Shown: one piece after another, positions 8,972 to 17,481 of the stretch
Numbering within the stretch: the stretch's first letter is position 1
Layout of the letters: each line of letters opens with the position of its first letter
Program-made: the position numbers and the translations under genes
NCBI GenBank assembly: GCA_951813625.1
Contig: CATOTS010000058.1
Location: 1-35,774, forward strand
Length of the DNA: 35,774 nt
Direction: 5' to 3'
Source: an uncultured Caldilineaceae bacterium
GTDB lineage: Bacteria > Chloroflexota > Anaerolineae > Caldilineales > Caldilineaceae
Notes under the pieces: model-generated
Databases searched by the model: none
What the model saw: the letters and a program-made list of their open reading frames with translations, nothing else
Told to the model about the DNA's origin: nothing

Positions 8972-10318
8972 TCAGATACGCTTGAACGCCCGCATTCTGT
9001 TGATGTACGTGGCCTGCACCATAGGGCCGTCCAGCAGCGGATCGGACGTCTCCTCCATCCACGCGCGCAGGCGCCGCGCCAGGTCGTCCCTGATGCCGGC
9101 GTAGTCGGGGTCTTCGGCCAGATTGTTCTGTTCCAACGGGTCCTGCTCCAGGTCGAACAGCTCGAACGGCGGATGGTTCAGCCCGGTGGATGACACATCC
9201 AGGGCGACGCTGGTTTCGGGGTAGCCCTTGCCGTTGTTGAGAAAGTCGGGCGGCGTCTCGATCCGGGGCGAGAACTCGAAGTTGGCGATCAGCTTCCAGC
9301 GGTCCGTGCGAATGGCGCGCATGGGATCGTAGTAGACATGGTAGGTCTTTTCGACGAATACGCAGTCGCTCGGCTCATATTTGTCCTCATCCCCGTTCAG
9401 TAGACTCCAGTAGCTCCGTCCGTGGAGATTTGGCGGCGTTTCGATCCCCAGCATTTCAAGCACGGTGGGCACAAAGTCGGCGTGGGTGACGAATTCCGAA
9501 AAGCGACGGCCGCCTGCCTCTTCCCGCAGGCCCGTTTCCGCAGCTGAAGCGGCCGGCGACGCGCGCAGCCCGGGGATACGCATCAGCAGCGGCACCTCGA
9601 TGCCGGCGTCGTAGAGGCTCATCTTCGACAGGGGAAAGGGGATGCCGTGATCGGCGGTGAAGACGACGACCGTATCGTCGGCCAGATCCGCCGTCTCGAG
9701 CGCCGCCAGTACCCGGCCGAACGCCTTGTCGACCGAGGCGATCGAGGCTTCCATCTCTACCAGGTCCTCGCGCACGACGGGGATGTCGGGTAGAAAGGGC
9801 GGGATCGCCACAGCGTCGGCGTCGAGCGGTTCGGTGTCGCGGGGGAAGGGGCGGTGCGGCTCGAAGAAGCCAATCTGGGCAAAAAACGGCTGGCGAAACT
9901 GCGCGAGCGACCCGCAGAAGGCGTCCGCCAGCTCGGCGCAGCTTGCGCGCGGATGGGCATGCTGGTAGCCGCAGCGCTGCGGGCTGCTGGCTTCGTGCTG
10001 CACACCGAAGAGGCGCGTCTCGTACCCGTTCCCGGCCAGGACCTGCGCCAGGTGCCGCTCGTCGGGCTTCAGGTCGTTGGCGTACTCGGTGTGCGCCATC
10101 CCGACGACGCCGTTGGCGTGGGGGTAGCGGCCGGTCCAGAGGGCGGCCCGCGACGGGCTGCACTGCGGCGCGACGCAGAAGCTGTTCTCGAATTGGAGTG
10201 CGGATGCGGCGAAGGCGTCGATATGCGGTGTGCGGACGCCGGGGACGCCGTAGCAGCCCAGGTAGCGGCCCAGGTCGTGGCAGATGAAGACGAGGATGTT
10301 TGGGTGTTGCGTGCGCAT
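8972..10318 (-). CDS. Sulfatase (heparan N-sulfatase/SGSH-like), copy B
   Basis: This is a second 448-residue copy of the sulfatase at 6168-7514. The ATG at 10318 is preceded by AAAGG with 10 nt spacing. Active-site features are identical: Asp15, CSPSR at 53-57 and FTADHG. Five residues differ from copy A (positions near 5, 41, 111, 170 and 210), including Arg5 to His. Nucleotide differences cluster near both gene ends, while about 460 bp of the C-terminal half (from about 9045 to 9500) are identical, as expected after gene conversion. An IS1-family element ends 46 bp upstream of the start codon and may have replaced or separated the native promoter. Confidence 0.9.
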   Translation of the reverse strand: MRTQHPNILVFICHDLGRYLGCYGVPGVRTPHIDAFAASALQFENSFCVAPQCSPSRAALWTGRYPHANGVVGMAHTEYANDLKPDERHLAQVLAGNGYETRLFGVQHEASSPQRCGYQHAHPRASCAELADAFCGSLAQFRQPFFAQIGFFEPHRPFPRDTEPLDADAVAIPPFLPDIPVVREDLVEMEASIASVDKAFGRVLAALETADLADDTVVVFTADHGIPFPLSKMSLYDAGIEVPLLMRIPGLRASPAASAAETGLREEAGGRRFSEFVTHADFVPTVLEMLGIETPPNLHGRSYWSLLNGDEDKYEPSDCVFVEKTYHVYYDPMRAIRTDRWKLIANFEFSPRIETPPDFLNNGKGYPETSVALDVSSTGLNHPPFELFDLEQDPLEQNNLAEDPDYAGIRDDLARRLRAWMEETSDPLLDGPMVQATYINRMRAFKRI

Positions 10319-10355
10319 TGGGGGTAGGCCTTTGTGAGTTTTGCGTTCTGGGTTT

Positions 10356-10363
10356 CTAGCTTT
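10356..10363. repeat. Probable target-site duplication, left (CTAGCTTT)
   Basis: These eight bases abut the left terminal inverted repeat of the IS1-type element and match the eight bases after the right end (CTAGTTTT, 11150-11157) at 7 of 8 positions. IS1-family insertions duplicate 8-9 bp. Confidence 0.65.
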
Positions 10364-10386
10364 GGTAGTGGTCACAAGGTAAGTGG

Positions 10387-11111
10387 CTAGGGCAAGGAGT
10401 ACATTGCCAGGTTGTGGTCAATGATAAACCAGTTGGTGACCATATGGTGGTAAGCATCGCTCTTGGAGAATGAGAGTGTTTTGCGAACATAGCGTGCCTG
10501 CCTTTGGCGCAATGTACAATACCAACGCTCCATATGGGAGAGTTCTCCGCTCTCTTTGCCGACTGCGCAATGGTTCTCTTTGGGCAGCGCTTGATACGCG
10601 TTCCAGAAGTCGCTATAGGAGAGACATCGGCTGTACGTAAACGGGACCTTGGCCCATAGGCGGCGACAACTCTGTTGGCTACGGTCAGCGATCACAAAAG
10701 CCACGATCTGACGCGTTCGACGACACATGACGGTCCACAGCCAGCGTTTGTTGCGCCGTGTGCGCACAAAACTCCAGGCCTCATCGATTTCGAGCAGGTC
10801 ATCGGGCTGGGCAGGCAACAAAGTTGCTCGGAGCGGCGGCAAGGTTGCCACATGCGCTCGAATCCAGCGGGCAATCGTGTGACGATGAACAGCAAACAAC
10901 CGACTCAGTCCGCACAGGCTGATGCGTTCCTGGTAGGCTCTCAGGATGAGGCGCTTCTCTTTTTTTTCGCCTCTCGCTTGGATTCCAAAACCCGATACGC
11001 ATTGCACTCTTTACAGTGATATTGCTGCTGACCAAGCCGGTTGCTCCCATTCTTGACGATATTCGTGCTCCCGCACACGCGACAACTGTAGGTGATCGTT
11101 TTCTGTATCAT
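10387..11111 (-). CDS. IS1-family transposase, made by -1 frameshifting between two frames
   Basis: The first frame starts at ATG 11111 and encodes a zinc-ribbon (CRVCGS ... YHCKEC, two CxxC pairs). It would stop at 10941 after 56 residues. At the A8 run (10960-10967 on the plus strand as T8) a -1 slip on A AAA AAA enters the second frame, which continues as EKRLILRAYQERIS (helix-turn-helix) and then the DDE domain: LLEIDEAW (first Asp), LSYSDFWNAY (second Asp), and the SHMERW Glu followed by the family motif RKTLSFSKS. The stop is at 10387. The fused product is about 241 residues, near the IS1 InsAB' size. In IS1 the slip also uses an A-rich heptamer, though there it follows the helix-turn-helix region. 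The shift could instead be a single-base error. Confidence 0.85.
10960..10967 (-). other. Probable programmed -1 frameshift site (A8 run) in the IS1 transposase
   Basis: On the coding strand eight consecutive A residues follow GCG. The upstream frame reads AAA AAA AAG and the transposase frame reads AAA AAA GAG. Slippage by -1 joins the zinc-ribbon frame to the DDE frame, as in canonical IS1 elements. Confidence 0.65.
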
Positions 11112-11126
11112 GCAACAATTCTACCA

Positions 11127-11149
11127 CCACTTACTATTCGACCACTACC
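11127..11149. repeat. Right terminal inverted repeat of the IS1 element
   Basis: The reverse complement begins GGTAGTGGTC and includes GTAAGTGG, aligning with 10364-10386 at about 19 of 23 bases. Confidence 0.8.
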
Positions 11150-11157
11150 CTAGTTTT
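11150..11157. repeat. Probable target-site duplication, right (CTAGTTTT)
   Basis: It matches 10356-10363 at 7 of 8 positions, directly outside the right IS end. Confidence 0.65.
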
Positions 11158-11193
11158 TTGGTGTACTGCCTCGCCATAATTCGTCGGCAACGC

Positions 11194-12267
11194 TCAAGGC
11201 CCGGCGAGGTTGGGGTGCGCACGAGTGTAGATGCGGCGCTGGTCTTCGGCGGCCGTTGCCAGGCGGTCCAATTGGTCATAGGTGCCGAGCGCGATCAGCT
11301 TGTCACCGGCTTCCAGAACGAGGTCCAGATGCGGATTTACCGTGATTTTGCCTGTCTGGCGGCGGACCGCGAGGATGGTGGCGCCTGTCGTTTTGCGGAT
11401 TTCGGCTGCGGCCAGAGTCTGCCCATCGAGTGTTGAACGATCGCTGATGAGGATGTCGCCGATGAGAATGCCCGGCTCTTCGCTGCTGACGGTTTCCTGC
11501 GGCATCACCACGTCCATGAATTCGACGATATTGGGGGAGAGCATCTGGCGCGCCATGCGATGACCGCTGGCCACATAAGGGTTGATGACGTGGTCTACGC
11601 CCGCACTCTTGAGTTTCCGCTCGCTGCCGCGGCTGTTGGCGCGTGCGCTGATCGTCAGATTCGGGTTTAACCCGTGGGCCGCAAGCGCGACGTAAACGTT
11701 GTCGGAGTCGTGGGGCAGGCAGCAGCAGATTCCCACCGCCTTTTCAATTCCAGCCTGTATCAGGACAGCATCATCGGTCGCGTCACCTTCGACAAAGGTC
11801 GCGCCCATATTTTCCAAGTCCGACCGCAGATTCGCCAGCATATCGATCGCGACCAGTTCCGCGTCGGCATCGAGCAACTCCTTGACCACCTGCTCACCGA
11901 CGCGGCCGTACCCGCAGACAATGAAGTGCGCGTTTAACTTCCTGATGCGGTTTTGCATGCGTCTTCTCCGTATATGCCTGCGAAATTCACCGGTCACGAA
12001 AAACTCCGCAACCGTGCTGAAGGTATAGGCGGTGGCGCTGACGCCCAAAACGATCAGGACTCCGGTAAAGGTGCGTCCGGGCGGTGAAAGTTGCCGTACT
12101 TCGCCGAAACCGACGGTGCTGAGCGTGATTACGGTCATATAGAGACTTTCGTTCCAGGACCAGCCTTCGAGCCACATATAGCCGAAGCTGCCGAAGGCAA
12201 GCAGCGCCAGAAAGATCACTATGACCGTTATCAGGGTTCGATAGAAGTTCCGTTCTGCGACCGTCAA
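11194..12267 (-). CDS. Two-TM potassium channel with cytosolic RCK (TrkA-N/TrkA-C) domain
   Basis: This 357-residue protein starts at TTG 12267 with AAGGA 8 nt upstream. The layout is TM1 at about residues 10-32, a pore helix and selectivity filter STVGFGE (about 50-56), and TM2 at about 66-90. Then follows a basic linker (RRHIRRRRMQNRIRK) and an RCK-N Rossmann domain opening with FIVCGYGRVGEQVV (GxGxxG). An RCK-C domain (about 265-345, TLAAAEIRKTTGATILAVRR) completes it. This is the MthK-like architecture: a ligand-gated, tetrameric K+ channel in the cytoplasmic membrane, regulated by nucleotide or Ca2+ binding to the RCK ring. It is divergent from the MFS gene at 12656. Confidence 0.92.
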   Translation of the reverse strand: MTVAERNFYRTLITVIVIFLALLAFGSFGYMWLEGWSWNESLYMTVITLSTVGFGEVRQLSPPGRTFTGVLIVLGVSATAYTFSTVAEFFVTGEFRRHIRRRRMQNRIRKLNAHFIVCGYGRVGEQVVKELLDADAELVAIDMLANLRSDLENMGATFVEGDATDDAVLIQAGIEKAVGICCCLPHDSDNVYVALAAHGLNPNLTISARANSRGSERKLKSAGVDHVINPYVASGHRMARQMLSPNIVEFMDVVMPQETVSSEEPGILIGDILISDRSTLDGQTLAAAEIRKTTGATILAVRRQTGKITVNPHLDLVLEAGDKLIALGTYDQLDRLATAAEDQRRIYTRAHPNLAGP

Positions 12268-12655
12268 GCGTTCAGTCCTTTCCTATGGCGATTAAGCGGC
12301 GCCTCTGCCGCGGTCTTAGTCCGGCCTGGCGCCAACATCTCCTTTTCATACGATATGCGGATATCCAACCGGCGGCCATTTCATTGTCTGCAGATGTTCG
12401 GGAGCAGACAGAACGGGCAGGCCCGAAATACCTGGATTGGACAAGAGGAGGGCCGCCGCAGAAGGCGCGCCGCGCAAGAATCGTTCGATAACAACAGTAT
12501 AATCGAACAGCAGGGCTTGCCTGAGCTGTGGCTGGGCTCTTAAACCGGACCGTTACTCTGTGGGAACGCTGACACAGAATCGAGCACCGTGAAGCAGATT
12601 TACCACGATTTTTGCTTATGGTAGCATGAATTCTACCACAACAGATTGAGTACAG
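12268..12655. promoter_or_regulatory. Divergent intergenic region between channel and MFS genes
   Basis: This 388-bp gap should hold promoters for both genes. The only structured site I see is TGGTAG-N8-CTACCA (12619-12638), an inverted repeat 18 bp upstream of the MFS ATG, which could be an operator. No protein-like ORF is supported. Confidence 0.35.
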
Positions 12656-14719
12656 ATGCCGATTCCCGGTTTTCTCCAACCCAGAACAGACCTGACCGAT
12701 GAAGTGCGCCAGCGCGGCCTGAAGAGGTTGACGTATCAGGCGATCGCGGCTTCGGGAGCCGACGGTCTGATGTCGGGCGGCTTCCTGGCCGCTTTCGCTC
12801 TGCTGCTTGGCGCGTCCAACTTTCACATCGGCATTCTGACGGCGCTGCCGTTCCTCATGCAGACGATTCAGATTGCAGCCATCATCGTTGTCGAACGTAT
12901 ACGCATGCGGAAGTTGATCGCGGTGCCGTCCTATTTCACGGTCTATCTTTCCTGGGCGCCGATAGCCCTGATTCCCTTTGTTCTTGACATCCCTGACACG
13001 CGGGCTGTCATGTTGCTCCTGCTCTTCACGGGGATTCGCGGGGTGGGCAACGCGTTGGTGAATACGAGTTGGACCAGCTGGCTGCGGGAGATGGTCCCTG
13101 CGGGCGCGATGGGGGGCTTCTTCGCCCAGCGGTTGCGTGTTGCGACGATCGCGGCCGCGGCGAGCAGCCTGGTGGCGGCGTATTATATTGACTGGTGGAA
13201 GGATATCGCGACCGAAGAGAACGTCATCTTTGGTTACTCGTACGCGATTCTATTTGGAAGCATAGCGCTTGGTTTGAGCGCAGTTGTCATGATGGCGCGT
13301 ATTCCTGAGCCGCGCATGGCTGCGCCTGAGGGGGTTCGGCCATCGATAATGCGGACACTGACGGCGCCTTTGCAGGATAACAACTACAGACAGCTGGTCA
13401 GTTTTCTGGGTTTATGGAACTTTGTCGCGCATCTGGCAGTGCCCTTTTTCACGGTCTATATGCTGACGAAACTGGAGTTCTCGCTGTCGATCGTTGTCGG
13501 GCTGGGCGTGCTGAGCCAGGTGGCCAACGTGCTGTTTCTGCGCGTCTGGGGTCCGCTGGTTGACCGCTATGGCTGCAAGGTGATCCTGTCGATCTGCTCT
13601 TCTCTCTATTTTCTGGTAATCCTGGGATGGACGTTTACCACGATGCCGGACAAGCACGCGTTGACGATGCCGCTCTTGGTGTTCCTGCACTTCCTGATCG
13701 GCATTGCGAGCGCGGGAATTAACGTGGCATCGACGACGATTCAAATGAAGATGGCCCCACCGGCGCAGGCGACGGCGTTCCTGACCGTGTCTTCCTTGGC
13801 AGCCAATCTGGGCGCAGCGATCAGCCCGCTTCTGGGTGGGGCATTCATTGACTTCTTCAGTGTGCGGCACCTGAAGTTGGCGGTGGAGTGGGCCGATCCG
13901 GAACGGGTAATTAGTTTTCCCGCCATGTTTTTGACAGGATACGATTTTCTATTCACCGTTGCATTCGTCCTCGGCCTGTTGACGTTGGGAACTCTTGGCA
14001 GAATCAAGGAGGAGGGGGAGGCGGAGAGCGAGGTCGTACTCGAGGAGCTGATGTCGCAGACAAGGGAGAACCTGCGTGCGCTCAATTTTGTGCCGGGTTT
14101 GAGCTTCGTTACCCGGTTGCCGCTGGCGGGCCTGCGCTATCTTCCGCCGATTCCCGGGCTGAATGTGGCAGCCAATGTAACCGCCTATCAGATAGCCTCT
14201 TCAATCCGGTACACGGTTGAGGGGCTCGCGCTGGGCGCGGATACAGCAAGGCAGGCCCAGGCGCGCATCCACCAGGCCGTAGCTCATGCGAGCCGGGGGT
14301 CGCGGGACATTTCGCGGCAGGGCGCCGCGATCGCGTTCGGCGCGACGCAAGGGTCGATGCGTGCTATCGCCAACAGCGGTCTCGGAACTGGACGGTTGGT
14401 CAGGAGCTCGGTGCGAGGCACGCTGACGGCCATTAGCAGAGCGGGGGGCCGGCCAGCAGACGCGGTGCGGGGCGCCGTCTCCGGAGCGATTCATGGGGCG
14501 AGTGACGCCAATCTGGAGGTGGGCGAGGTGGTTGCCCAATCGCTTGACGCGGTACGGGAATCTGCCGCTGAGCTGGGACTTTCCGAGCAGGAGGTTGTCA
14601 AGTACGCGGCGGAGGCCGCGATCGGGGCGGCAGAGGAGCTGGCCCAGGAACCCCAAGAGCAGGTGAGAGAGGCCGTTTTGGACGAACTCATGGAGAAAGG
14701 TGGTGACTCCAACCGATGA
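12656..14719 (+). CDS. MFS transporter fused to a long Ala/Gly-rich helical C-terminal domain
   Basis: This is a 687-residue protein. Residues about 30-445 contain roughly twelve hydrophobic segments with an MFS feel, for example the loop PLVDRYGCKVILSICSSLYF between TM segments and the pair NVASTTIQMKMAPPAQATAFLTVSS. This part should be a membrane transporter of unknown substrate. After RIKEEGEAESEVVLEELM the chain continues for about 240 soluble residues rich in Ala, Gly, Ser and Arg, with quasi-repeats (RGAVSGAIHGASDAN, AEAAIGAAEELAQEP) predicted to be helical. Most MFS proteins are 400-450 residues, so the tail is a fusion or added regulatory module. The ribosome binding site is weak. A terminal inverted-repeat region follows downstream. 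Confidence 0.82.
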   Translation: MPIPGFLQPRTDLTDEVRQRGLKRLTYQAIAASGADGLMSGGFLAAFALLLGASNFHIGILTALPFLMQTIQIAAIIVVERIRMRKLIAVPSYFTVYLSWAPIALIPFVLDIPDTRAVMLLLLFTGIRGVGNALVNTSWTSWLREMVPAGAMGGFFAQRLRVATIAAAASSLVAAYYIDWWKDIATEENVIFGYSYAILFGSIALGLSAVVMMARIPEPRMAAPEGVRPSIMRTLTAPLQDNNYRQLVSFLGLWNFVAHLAVPFFTVYMLTKLEFSLSIVVGLGVLSQVANVLFLRVWGPLVDRYGCKVILSICSSLYFLVILGWTFTTMPDKHALTMPLLVFLHFLIGIASAGINVASTTIQMKMAPPAQATAFLTVSSLAANLGAAISPLLGGAFIDFFSVRHLKLAVEWADPERVISFPAMFLTGYDFLFTVAFVLGLLTLGTLGRIKEEGEAESEVVLEELMSQTRENLRALNFVPGLSFVTRLPLAGLRYLPPIPGLNVAANVTAYQIASSIRYTVEGLALGADTARQAQARIHQAVAHASRGSRDISRQGAAIAFGATQGSMRAIANSGLGTGRLVRSSVRGTLTAISRAGGRPADAVRGAVSGAIHGASDANLEVGEVVAQSLDAVRESAAELGLSEQEVVKYAAEAAIGAAEELAQEPQEQVREAVLDELMEKGGDSNR

Positions 14720-14871
14720 TAGAGGGCGCTGTGCCGGTTGCATGACACGAGCACCGATCAGCCCAGAAGCCGACATTCTCCTTTGACATAAATGCGGGGT
14801 GCACCAGTCTGCTGGCCAGCGCGAGCAGCACCTGAATTCCCATTGCATCCCGGATGAAGCAAGAGAGGTTT

Positions 14872-15156
14872 GTAACTACGAAGCCGCATACAGTGTCTGT
14901 CTTGACCAACTCTTTATCTTCGCCGCCAGTCAGGCTTTCGGATGGCGTATTCGGATGGCAGACGCCAGGTTGGATGAGCCGCACTGTTGTGAATACGACG
15001 CAGAGTCGGTGAACGCTGGTTTTGGAGGGGGGCGTTGCGGGGGGAGTCCCCCCGCACAAGGGAGGGCCGAAGGCCCGACCGTCCAAAAAGCAAGGAGAGA
15101 GAAAACACCATTGCCCGCCTCATTCATGGTCGCAGATTGATAGCGGCTGAATAGTT
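14872..15156 (-). repeat. Left copy of ~285-bp inverted repeat (MITE-like)
   Basis: The reverse complement of this segment aligns along its length with 18801-19107 on the plus strand. It begins AACTAxTCAGCCGC, continues through GACCxTGAATGAGGCG, the GC-rich double-hairpin core, and CCAAAACCAGCG, and ends ACxGTATGxGGCTT. Estimated identity is 75-80 percent with indels. No transposase frame is present. The pair encloses the PQQ-repeat gene and a PhyH gene. Confidence 0.75.
15025..15084 (+). repeat. GC-rich dispersed double-hairpin repeat, copy 1
   Basis: GCGTTGCGGGGGGAGTCC is followed by CCCCGCACAAGGGAGGG and a second hairpin AGGGCCGAAGGCCC, then GACCGTCC. Related copies are at 18894-18954 (inverted), 35433-35474 and 35703-35760. 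Confidence 0.85.
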
Positions 15157-15222
15157 TCGATTCTTGGCTGGTTTCTGGTATTGGACTAACAGGCCACAGG
15201 CGGAGAGGAAGACTCAGTCAGG

Positions 15223-17481
15223 TCAGGAAAGCGACTTGGGGGTCCGCAGTGCGTAGACGTAGTCGTCCTTCGATCCGACATACAGGACGCCGTCAACCAC
15301 GGTAGGGGAGGAAGAGACGCTATCGCCGATCATATAGCGCCAGAGTCGAGCCCCGCTTACGGCATCAAGCGCATAAACATGGTCATCCATGCCGCCGACG
15401 TAGACGACGCCATCTACCACCACAGGGGAGGATTCCACGGCATTGTCCGTCCTATAACGCCAGACCAGTTTCCCGCTGCCGGCGTCCAGCGCATACAGAT
15501 GATTGTCATTGGAACCAATGTACACGAGTCCGTTGGCGACCGCTGGGGAGGAGTCTATCCAACCGTCTGTTGCATAGCGCCAGCGTAGTTCACCGCTTGC
15601 CGCGTCCAACGCGTAAAGATGGTTATCGGATGAGCCGGCGTAGACTGCACCGTCTGCCACAGCCGGAGTGGACTTCACTCGACCGCCGGTCTCATACTTC
15701 CAGCGCAGCTCTCCGCTCATCGCGTCCAGGGCGTAAAGATGATGGTCTTGTGAGCCGATGTAGACGACTCCTCCTTCTACCGCCGGAGAGGAGTACACGT
15801 CATCCTCTGTCTTGTAGCGCCAGCGCAGCTCTCCGCTCTCCGCATCGAGCGCGTAGATGTGATCGTCGCCGGAGCCAACGTACACCAGTTCCCCGACGAC
15901 TGCGGGCGAGGACATGATGGCATCGCCGGTCTTGTAGCGCCAGCGCAGCTCCCCGTCAGCCGCGGCCAGCGCGTAGAGATGGGCGTCGCCGGAGCCGATG
16001 AAAACGATGCCGTCAACCACCTCGGGAGAGCCTTCAACGGGAGCCTCTGTCTCAAAAGCCCAGCGCAGCTCTCCGCTCTCCGCGTCAAGCGCATAGACGA
16101 AGGCGTCCCATGAACCAGCATAGACTACGCCATCAGACACGGCAGGCGACGAATTGACAATGTGGTATGACTGGTAGCGCCAGGCCAGTTCGACAGATTC
16201 TGAAAGCGGCTCCCCTTCGGACGGCGCCTGAAGGGCGAACACTTTACCAGGCCAGTTGACGGCGTAGACTGTGGCGCCTTCGACTACGGGGGAGGAGCTC
16301 ACAAAGCCCCCGGTTGAATAGCGCCAAAGCCTTTCGCCGCTGGCGGCATCGAGCGCGTAGACGCGGCCATCGTCGGAACCGAGGTAGAGAACGCTGCCGG
16401 CCAGCACGGGGGCGGCATGTACTGCAGCGCCTGTCTGGCAGCTCCAGAGGAGATCCCCGTTCGCCGCGTCGAGCGCGTATACGTTGGTGTCCTCCGAGCC
16501 GACGTATGCCACGCCATCCACCACCGTTGGGGAAGCATAGACATCGCCGTCTGTGGCGTACCGCCAGCGCACGTCACCGCTAGCGGCTTCCAACGCATAG
16601 ACATGGTGGTCGTGGGAGCCGACATAAACCAGGCCGTCGGCCACGGCAGGGGTTGAGTACACCTGGTCCCCTGTACCAAAGCGCCAGAGCGGGGCGCCGC
16701 TGGCGGCATCGACCGCATGCACACGGCCATTCCTAGCGCCGGCATAGACAACTCCGTCTACAACAGCCGGGGTGGAGGAGAGGCCATCGTCGGTCCAGAA
16801 GCGCCAGAGCCGTTTTCCGCTGACTGCATCTATCGCGTAGAGGCCGCCGGTCATGGCGCCAGCAAAGACTACACCGTCGACGAGCCTGGGAGCGGCGCGC
16901 ACGGGCCCCCCAGTTTCGGCGCGCCAGCGCAGCTTGCCGCTGGCGGCCTCCAATGCATAGACGTTCTGATCTCCTGAACCGACATAGATGACTCCATCGA
17001 CGACGACAGGTGCGCCGAACACTCCGTCGTGGCCCGTTTCATAGCGCCAGAGAAGGTCTCCACTGAGCGCATCCAAGGCGAACACGTACCTGGGATAGGT
17101 GCCGAGGTATACCACATCATCAGACACGACGGGTGTGGATGCCACCATTTCATCTGTCTGGTAGCGCCACAGGGGATCGCCGGTATCGGCGTCGAGGGCA
17201 TACAGGTCCCCATTTCCGGCGGCGACGTATACCACGCCATCAGCCACCGCCGGGCTGGCCTCCACGCTTGCGTCGATGTCTAAGCTCCAGAGCCGTCCTT
17301 CGGCGTTTGAATGCTCCGGCTTGGGGAGGGGGCCGGGCGATTGCCGCGGTGGGGGGTCCTCCATGTAAAGCAGACGGTGGTAAATGATGCGGCCTGCTCT
17401 CCAGAGTAGGCTAGCTCTGCGCAAAAAGAGGACCAGCACGCCAATTCCGCCCGCAGACGGCGCATTTCCCAAATTCGGCAT
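15223..17481 (-). CDS. PQQ-like beta-propeller protein with 17 tandem ~40-residue repeats
   Basis: This 752-residue protein starts at ATG 17481, with GGAG 10 nt upstream. After about 65 N-terminal residues (a short hydrophobic stretch GIGVLVLFL flanked by Arg, not a clear signal peptide) it consists of 17 repeats. The consensus is LWRYxTGxxVxSSPxVVDGVVYVGSxDxxVYALDAxSGE, split here into its WRY, SSPxV, VYVGS and YALDAxSG blocks. These are PQQ-type propeller blades. Enough blades for two eight-bladed propellers plus one are present, without quinoprotein dehydrogenase active-site features. It therefore resembles BamB-like scaffold or sensor proteins, not an alcohol dehydrogenase. The exact role is unknown. 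It lies inside the segment bracketed by inverted repeats. Confidence 0.88.
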   Translation of the reverse strand: MPNLGNAPSAGGIGVLVLFLRRASLLWRAGRIIYHRLLYMEDPPPRQSPGPLPKPEHSNAEGRLWSLDIDASVEASPAVADGVVYVAAGNGDLYALDADTGDPLWRYQTDEMVASTPVVSDDVVYLGTYPRYVFALDALSGDLLWRYETGHDGVFGAPVVVDGVIYVGSGDQNVYALEAASGKLRWRAETGGPVRAAPRLVDGVVFAGAMTGGLYAIDAVSGKRLWRFWTDDGLSSTPAVVDGVVYAGARNGRVHAVDAASGAPLWRFGTGDQVYSTPAVADGLVYVGSHDHHVYALEAASGDVRWRYATDGDVYASPTVVDGVAYVGSEDTNVYALDAANGDLLWSCQTGAAVHAAPVLAGSVLYLGSDDGRVYALDAASGERLWRYSTGGFVSSSPVVEGATVYAVNWPGKVFALQAPSEGEPLSESVELAWRYQSYHIVNSSPAVSDGVVYAGSWDAFVYALDAESGELRWAFETEAPVEGSPEVVDGIVFIGSGDAHLYALAAADGELRWRYKTGDAIMSSPAVVGELVYVGSGDDHIYALDAESGELRWRYKTEDDVYSSPAVEGGVVYIGSQDHHLYALDAMSGELRWKYETGGRVKSTPAVADGAVYAGSSDNHLYALDAASGELRWRYATDGWIDSSPAVANGLVYIGSNDNHLYALDAGSGKLVWRYRTDNAVESSPVVVDGVVYVGGMDDHVYALDAVSGARLWRYMIGDSVSSSPTVVDGVLYVGSKDDYVYALRTPKSLS

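Larger units (their letters stand above)
10364..11149 (-). mobile_element. IS1-family insertion sequence, 786 bp, complete
   Basis: The ends are imperfect inverted repeats. The left end 10364-10386 begins GGTAGTGGTC and carries GTAAGTGG. The right end 11127-11149 is its reverse complement with about 4 mismatches in 23. GGTAxTG at the tip is characteristic of the IS1 family, as are the size (IS1 itself is 768 bp) and an 8-bp flanking duplication with one mismatch. The transposase occupies nearly the whole element on the minus strand, in two overlapping frames. The element lies between the K+ channel gene and sulfatase copy B. Confidence 0.88.
14720..15222. other. Repeat-bearing intergenic region
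   Basis: The 500 bp between the convergent MFS and PQQ-repeat genes are mostly the left copy of a long inverted repeat (14872-15156). Short ORFs here translate the repeat only. Confidence 0.65.

Noticed and set aside
15223..17481. 120-bp periodicity as a CRISPR or satellite array
   Set aside because: It is protein-coding; the periodicity comes from propeller blades.
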